A stretch of DNA of 8,281 nt. It comes from Actinomycetota bacterium (GTDB lineage: Bacteria; Actinomycetota; CADDZG01; WHSQ01). A model generated the notes under the pieces. The model was not told the origin of the DNA and searched no databases. It was given only the letters and a program-made list of their open reading frames with translations. The stretch lies in contig JAHWJK010000073.1 in NCBI GenBank assembly GCA_019348445.1, forward strand, positions 1 through 8,281, in the 5' to 3' direction. The position numbers were made by a program, and so were the translations under genes. Positions 5,999-8,281 of this stretch are shown here, one piece after another (the first letter of the stretch is position 1; the number at the start of each line of letters is the position of its first letter).

Positions 5999-6577
5999 TT
6001 AGCTCTCGTCCGCTCCGACCACGACGTGGAGCGACACGCTGGCCGAGAGGTTCGCCGGTTTCTGCTCGGCCACCCAACCGAAACGCTGCGCCAGCGCCTC
6101 TGCAGCGTCGCGAGAGGCGTCGGTCGACCAGAAGACCGTCGTGTCGGAATAGAGGCGGCTCGACGCCTCGATCGCGACAACGGAATAGCCGAGGCCGGAC
6201 AGCTTGTCTGCGACAGCCTGAGGCGCGGCGGCGTTGGCGGTTCCATCCAACACCTGAATCGTTACGCCTTCGGTGATCAGTTTGGCCTTATCGCGGCGGT
6301 CTTTCCTCGCCGGGCGCGGCGACGGGGTCGGTGTCGACGCGGTGTCGTTCGCGATCCGCGCACCGCTGACGGTCGGCGCCGGATCGGAGACGGGAGGTTC
6401 TTCGTCCTCGGATGCCGCGTCGGTCGCGAGGGAGGTGCGCGCGTCCGGGCCGCCGATCGCGCTCACGGTGAACCAGACTGCGACCGCCGTGGCGACCGCG
6501 ATCATCGCCCACAGCCCCAACCATCCGAAGAAGGAACGGTAGAAGTGCCCTTGGTCGGGAGAAGAATGTCGCCCCAT
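5999..6577 (-). CDS. Membrane-anchored LytR_C domain protein (VirR-like)
   Basis: This 192-residue protein has a short cytoplasmic N-terminus, one membrane segment (about 17-41), a low-complexity Pro/Ser/Thr/Asp linker (42-100), and an extracytoplasmic LytR_C domain (about 103-189) recognised by VTIQVLDGTANAAAPQAVA and a later GYSVV strand. The domain is found at the C-terminus of LytR-CpsA-Psr cell-wall ligases and also alone, as here. With DUF3263 directly upstream, the pair matches Rv0430-Rv0431 of M. tuberculosis, where Rv0431 is VirR, a protein linked to vesicle release and envelope integrity. A similar envelope role is inferred. ATG 6577 follows the DUF3263 stop by 14 bases with a good ribosome-binding site. 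No catalytic LCP domain is present, so it is not itself a ligase. Confidence 0.86.
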   Translation of the reverse strand: MGRHSSPDQGHFYRSFFGWLGLWAMIAVATAVAVWFTVSAIGGPDARTSLATDAASEDEEPPVSDPAPTVSGARIANDTASTPTPSPRPARKDRRDKAKLITEGVTIQVLDGTANAAAPQAVADKLSGLGYSVVAIEASSRLYSDTTVFWSTDASRDAAEALAQRFGWVAEQKPANLSASVSLHVVVGADES

Positions 6578-6583
6578 CTAGGG

Positions 6584-6589
6584 CCTCCC
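6584..6589 (-). promoter_or_regulatory. Ribosome-binding site of the LytR_C gene
   Basis: The minus strand reads GGGAGG, 6 bases before ATG 6577 and just after the DUF3263 stop. This supports translation from a shared message and fixes the start. Confidence 0.7.
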
Positions 6590-6591
6590 TG

Positions 6592-6870
6592 CTATCGCTT
6601 CTGCGGCGAGTACTCGGCGCCGAGGAGACGAGCTACACGCTGTCGCTGCCGGTACACGCGCAGCCGCTTCAGTCGCTTGACCAGGATCGGGTCGTACTCC
6701 AGAGCCGCCGGCAACTCGAGCAGCTCGTTGAGAACTTGGTAGTACTTCGTTGCCGACATCTCGAACCGCTCCTTGATGGCCTGTTCCTTCACGCCCGCGT
6801 GCTTCCACCAAGTCCGCTCGAAGTCGAGGATGTCGAGGTCGCGCTGCGTCAACTCTCTCTGCTCTTGCAT
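6592..6870 (-). CDS. DUF3263 family protein
   Basis: This 92-residue protein is a clear DUF3263 member, close in pattern to M. tuberculosis Rv0430: LTQRDLDILDFERTWWKHAG (7-26), then VKEQAIKERFEMSATKYYQ (27-45), then a basic C-terminus with RLKRLRVYRQRQRVARLLG. The middle reads like a helix-turn-helix and the tail is strongly basic, so nucleic-acid binding is likely, though the family's function is undefined. It is first in an operon with the LytR_C gene. ATG 6870 has no Shine-Dalgarno, but TAGGCT ends 7 bases upstream, so the message is probably leaderless. A 13-base inverted repeat touches that -10 box and may be a control site. The gdh stop lies 79 bases upstream. Confidence 0.9.
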   Translation of the reverse strand: MQEQRELTQRDLDILDFERTWWKHAGVKEQAIKERFEMSATKYYQVLNELLELPAALEYDPILVKRLKRLRVYRQRQRVARLLGAEYSPQKR

Positions 6871-6877
6871 GCCTTCG

Positions 6878-6883
6878 AGCCTA
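6878..6883 (-). promoter_or_regulatory. Candidate -10 box for leaderless DUF3263 gene
   Basis: The minus strand reads TAGGCT, exactly 7 bases before ATG 6870. It lies in the 79-base gap after gdh, so the DUF3263-LytR_C pair probably has its own promoter besides any read-through from gdh. Confidence 0.45.
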
Positions 6884-6895
6884 GTCCGCGGGACT
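6883..6895. repeat. Perfect inverted repeat AGTCC-GCG-GGACT
   Basis: Two 5-base arms with a 3-base centre overlap the first base of the DUF3263 -10 box and extend into its spacer. The position suits an operator. As RNA it would be a short hairpin downstream of gdh, but no T-tract follows, so it is not a typical intrinsic terminator. Confidence 0.35.
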
Positions 6896-6949
6896 TCGCG
6901 AACCGTGGATTTTCGGGCAGGCCGCGAATGATTCCGAGCCGCGAGATCG

Positions 6950-8221
6950 TTACGGGAAGAGACCTCTCGTCTGGTGGGCTTCCGCGACGCGACCGACGCC
7001 GATCCAATGAGCGGCCTGGCGCATCGTCAGTCCCTTCTCGTGGGCGAGCTCGTAGACGGACTCGAACGCCTTCTCCATGATCATCCGAAGTCGATCGTTG
7101 ACCTCCTCCTCGCTCCAGAAATAGGCCTGGATGTCCTGGACCCACTCGAAGTAGGAGACGGTCACGCCGCCCGAGTTCGCGAGGATGTCGGGGACTACGA
7201 AGAGACCGTTATCGGTCAGGATCTTGTCTGCTTCGAACGTGATCGGGCCGTTCGCGGCTTCGCACACGACCTTCGCTTTGACCTTGTCGGCGTTCTTGAC
7301 CGTGATAACGCCTTCTATGGCAGCGGGTACCAGGACGTCACAAGGGAGCTCGAGTAGGTCTTCGTTCGTTATCGGTTCGGCCATCTCGTAGCCGCCGATC
7401 GTCCCCGCTTCATTCACGTGCCTGGCGATCGCTTCAGGGTCGAGACCTTTTTCTCGGTAGAGCCCGCCATGAGCGTCGGACACCGCGACGACTCGACAAC
7501 CCGCGTCGTGAAGGAGTTGCGCAGCGAAGCCACCGACCTTCCCGAATCCCTGGATCGCGACGGAAACCTCTTCGACGCCAAGGTCGAGCTTCTTCAACGT
7601 CGAGAAGATCATGTACATCACGCCGCGCGACGTCGCTCCGGGACGTCCGAGAGAGCCACCGATCGATACGGGCTTACCGGTAACGATCCCGGGAACCGAG
7701 TACCCCTTGTTGCTGGAGTACGTGTCCATGATCCACGACATGATCTCTTCGTTGGTGTTCATGTCGGGGGCCGGGATGTCTTTCTCGGGACCGATCAACG
7801 GAAGGATCTCGGACGCGTATCGACGCGTCATCCGTTCGAGCTCGCCCTTGCTGTGTTGACGGGGGTCGAGCGACACGCCGCCTTTGGCACCTCCGAACGG
7901 GATGCCCGCGATCGCACACTTCCACGTCATCCACATCGCCAGTGCCTTGACCTCGCTGAGCCCGACCGACGGGTGGTAACGGATCCCGCCCTTGGCGGGG
8001 CCGCGCGTGACGTTGTGATGCACGCGGTAGCCCTGATAAACCCGAGTCGAGCCATCGTCCATGCGGAACGGAACCGACACGATCAGGCTGCGCTTAGGTG
8101 CGCGGAGCGTTTCGTGAACACCGGGTGCGAGGCCCATGAGTTCGGCGGCTTCGTCGAGCTGCGCGAGCGCGGTCTCCCATGCGGTGTCCTGCGATGGATC
8201 GTGCGGTACTTCTTCGCTCAC
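6950..8221 (-). CDS. gdhA: Glutamate dehydrogenase (Glu/Leu/Phe/Val dehydrogenase family)
   Basis: The enzyme interconverts glutamate and 2-oxoglutarate plus ammonia in the cytoplasm. At 423 residues it has the usual hexameric GDH length. Substrate and catalytic residues are all present: K77 in GPAKGG, K101, catalytic K113 in GGAKGG and D153 in PAPDMNT, each offset by 12 from Clostridium symbiosum GDH as I recall it. The dinucleotide fold starts at QGFGKVG (224-230), and D249 at the end of the second strand (VVAVSD) favours NAD over NADP. ANSGGVTVSYFEW (348-360) is the conserved C-terminal motif. The start is GTG 8221 with GGAG 5 bases upstream. A tRNA gene on the same strand ends 28 bases before it, so gdh may be read from the tRNA promoter. 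Leucine dehydrogenase is less likely given the length and motifs. Confidence 0.95.
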   Translation of the reverse strand: MSEEVPHDPSQDTAWETALAQLDEAAELMGLAPGVHETLRAPKRSLIVSVPFRMDDGSTRVYQGYRVHHNVTRGPAKGGIRYHPSVGLSEVKALAMWMTWKCAIAGIPFGGAKGGVSLDPRQHSKGELERMTRRYASEILPLIGPEKDIPAPDMNTNEEIMSWIMDTYSSNKGYSVPGIVTGKPVSIGGSLGRPGATSRGVMYMIFSTLKKLDLGVEEVSVAIQGFGKVGGFAAQLLHDAGCRVVAVSDAHGGLYREKGLDPEAIARHVNEAGTIGGYEMAEPITNEDLLELPCDVLVPAAIEGVITVKNADKVKAKVVCEAANGPITFEADKILTDNGLFVVPDILANSGGVTVSYFEWVQDIQAYFWSEEEVNDRLRMIMEKAFESVYELAHEKGLTMRQAAHWIGVGRVAEAHQTRGLFP

Positions 8222-8226
8222 TCGAT

Positions 8227-8230
8227 CTCC
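8227..8230 (-). promoter_or_regulatory. Ribosome-binding site of gdhA
   Basis: The minus strand reads GGAG, 5 bases before GTG 8221. It supports the GTG start in the short space between the tRNA and gdhA. Confidence 0.6.
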
Positions 8231-8249
8231 GTTGATCGCCTGTCGTGCG

Positions 8250-8281
8250 AGCCGGGTGTCGGATTCGAACCGACGGCCTGC
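8250..8281 (-). tRNA. tRNA gene, 3' part only (identity not determinable)
   Basis: On the minus strand there is a perfect T-arm, GTCGG-TTCGAAT-CCGAC (8274-8258), with the invariant TTCGA loop. It is preceded by a probable variable loop AGGCC and followed by the acceptor 3' strand ACCCGGC (8257-8251) and discriminator T (8250). CCA is not encoded; CGC follows. The 5' two-thirds, including the anticodon, lie beyond the window. The partner acceptor strand should read GCCGGGT. A T discriminator suits tRNA-Gly, -Cys or some -Thr, but this is not enough to name it. Confidence 0.85.

Noticed and set aside
5991..6001. Intrinsic terminator between the lipoprotein and LytR_C genes
   Set aside because: Only 3 bases separate the two stops and no stem-loop with a T-tract is visible.

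Overview
The window is a high-GC stretch of a bacterial chromosome that most resembles an actinobacterium (Actinomycetota). The evidence is a GT81 glucosyl-3-phosphoglycerate synthase of the mycobacterial GpgS type, a DUF3263 / LytR_C gene pair arranged like Rv0430-Rv0431 (virR) of Mycobacterium tuberculosis, a divergent GT20 trehalose-phosphate synthase of a kind I associate with actinobacteria, GTG and TTG starts, and several apparently leaderless genes with TANNNT -10 boxes. The class or genus cannot be fixed from this sequence. No mobile element, CRISPR array, or gene with clearly foreign base composition is visible.

Layout, left to right: an orphan single-domain response regulator (minus); a 230-base divergent intergenic region; gpgS (plus); an AI-2E/PerM-type membrane protein (minus); a GT20 trehalose-6-phosphate synthase-like enzyme (plus); a HAD trehalose-phosphatase, otsB (minus); an unrecognised putative lipoprotein (plus); a LytR_C membrane-anchored protein and a DUF3263 protein in one operon (minus); NAD-type glutamate dehydrogenase (minus); and the 3' end of a tRNA gene (minus) cut by the window edge. 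From the left end to the LytR_C gene the strands alternate gene by gene. Two start-to-start gaps are 24 and 25 bases, and the three tail-to-tail junctions have 0, -8 and 3 bases between them, so no intrinsic terminator fits at any of them.

Functionally the centre is a compatible-solute or sugar-phosphate locus. GpgS makes glucosyl-3-phosphoglycerate, the GT20 enzyme makes trehalose-6-phosphate or a related product, and the HAD phosphatase removes the phosphate. Glutamate dehydrogenase at the right end could add glutamate, another common solute, though it may simply be a neighbour. The LytR_C/DUF3263 pair and the lipoprotein point to the cell envelope.

The main non-coding result is a recurring start arrangement. 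Four genes (gpgS with its start moved to 735, otsB, the lipoprotein and DUF3263) have TAGNNT exactly 7 or 8 bases before the start codon and no Shine-Dalgarno sequence. Four others (response regulator, AI-2E protein, LytR_C protein, gdh) have a GGAG-type ribosome-binding site. Between otsB and the lipoprotein two opposing -10 boxes share the same TA step, which suggests a bidirectional leaderless promoter. I found no wholly new system with confidence. The best candidates for novelty are this promoter architecture, the altered GT20 motifs, and the unknown lipoprotein tied to otsB.
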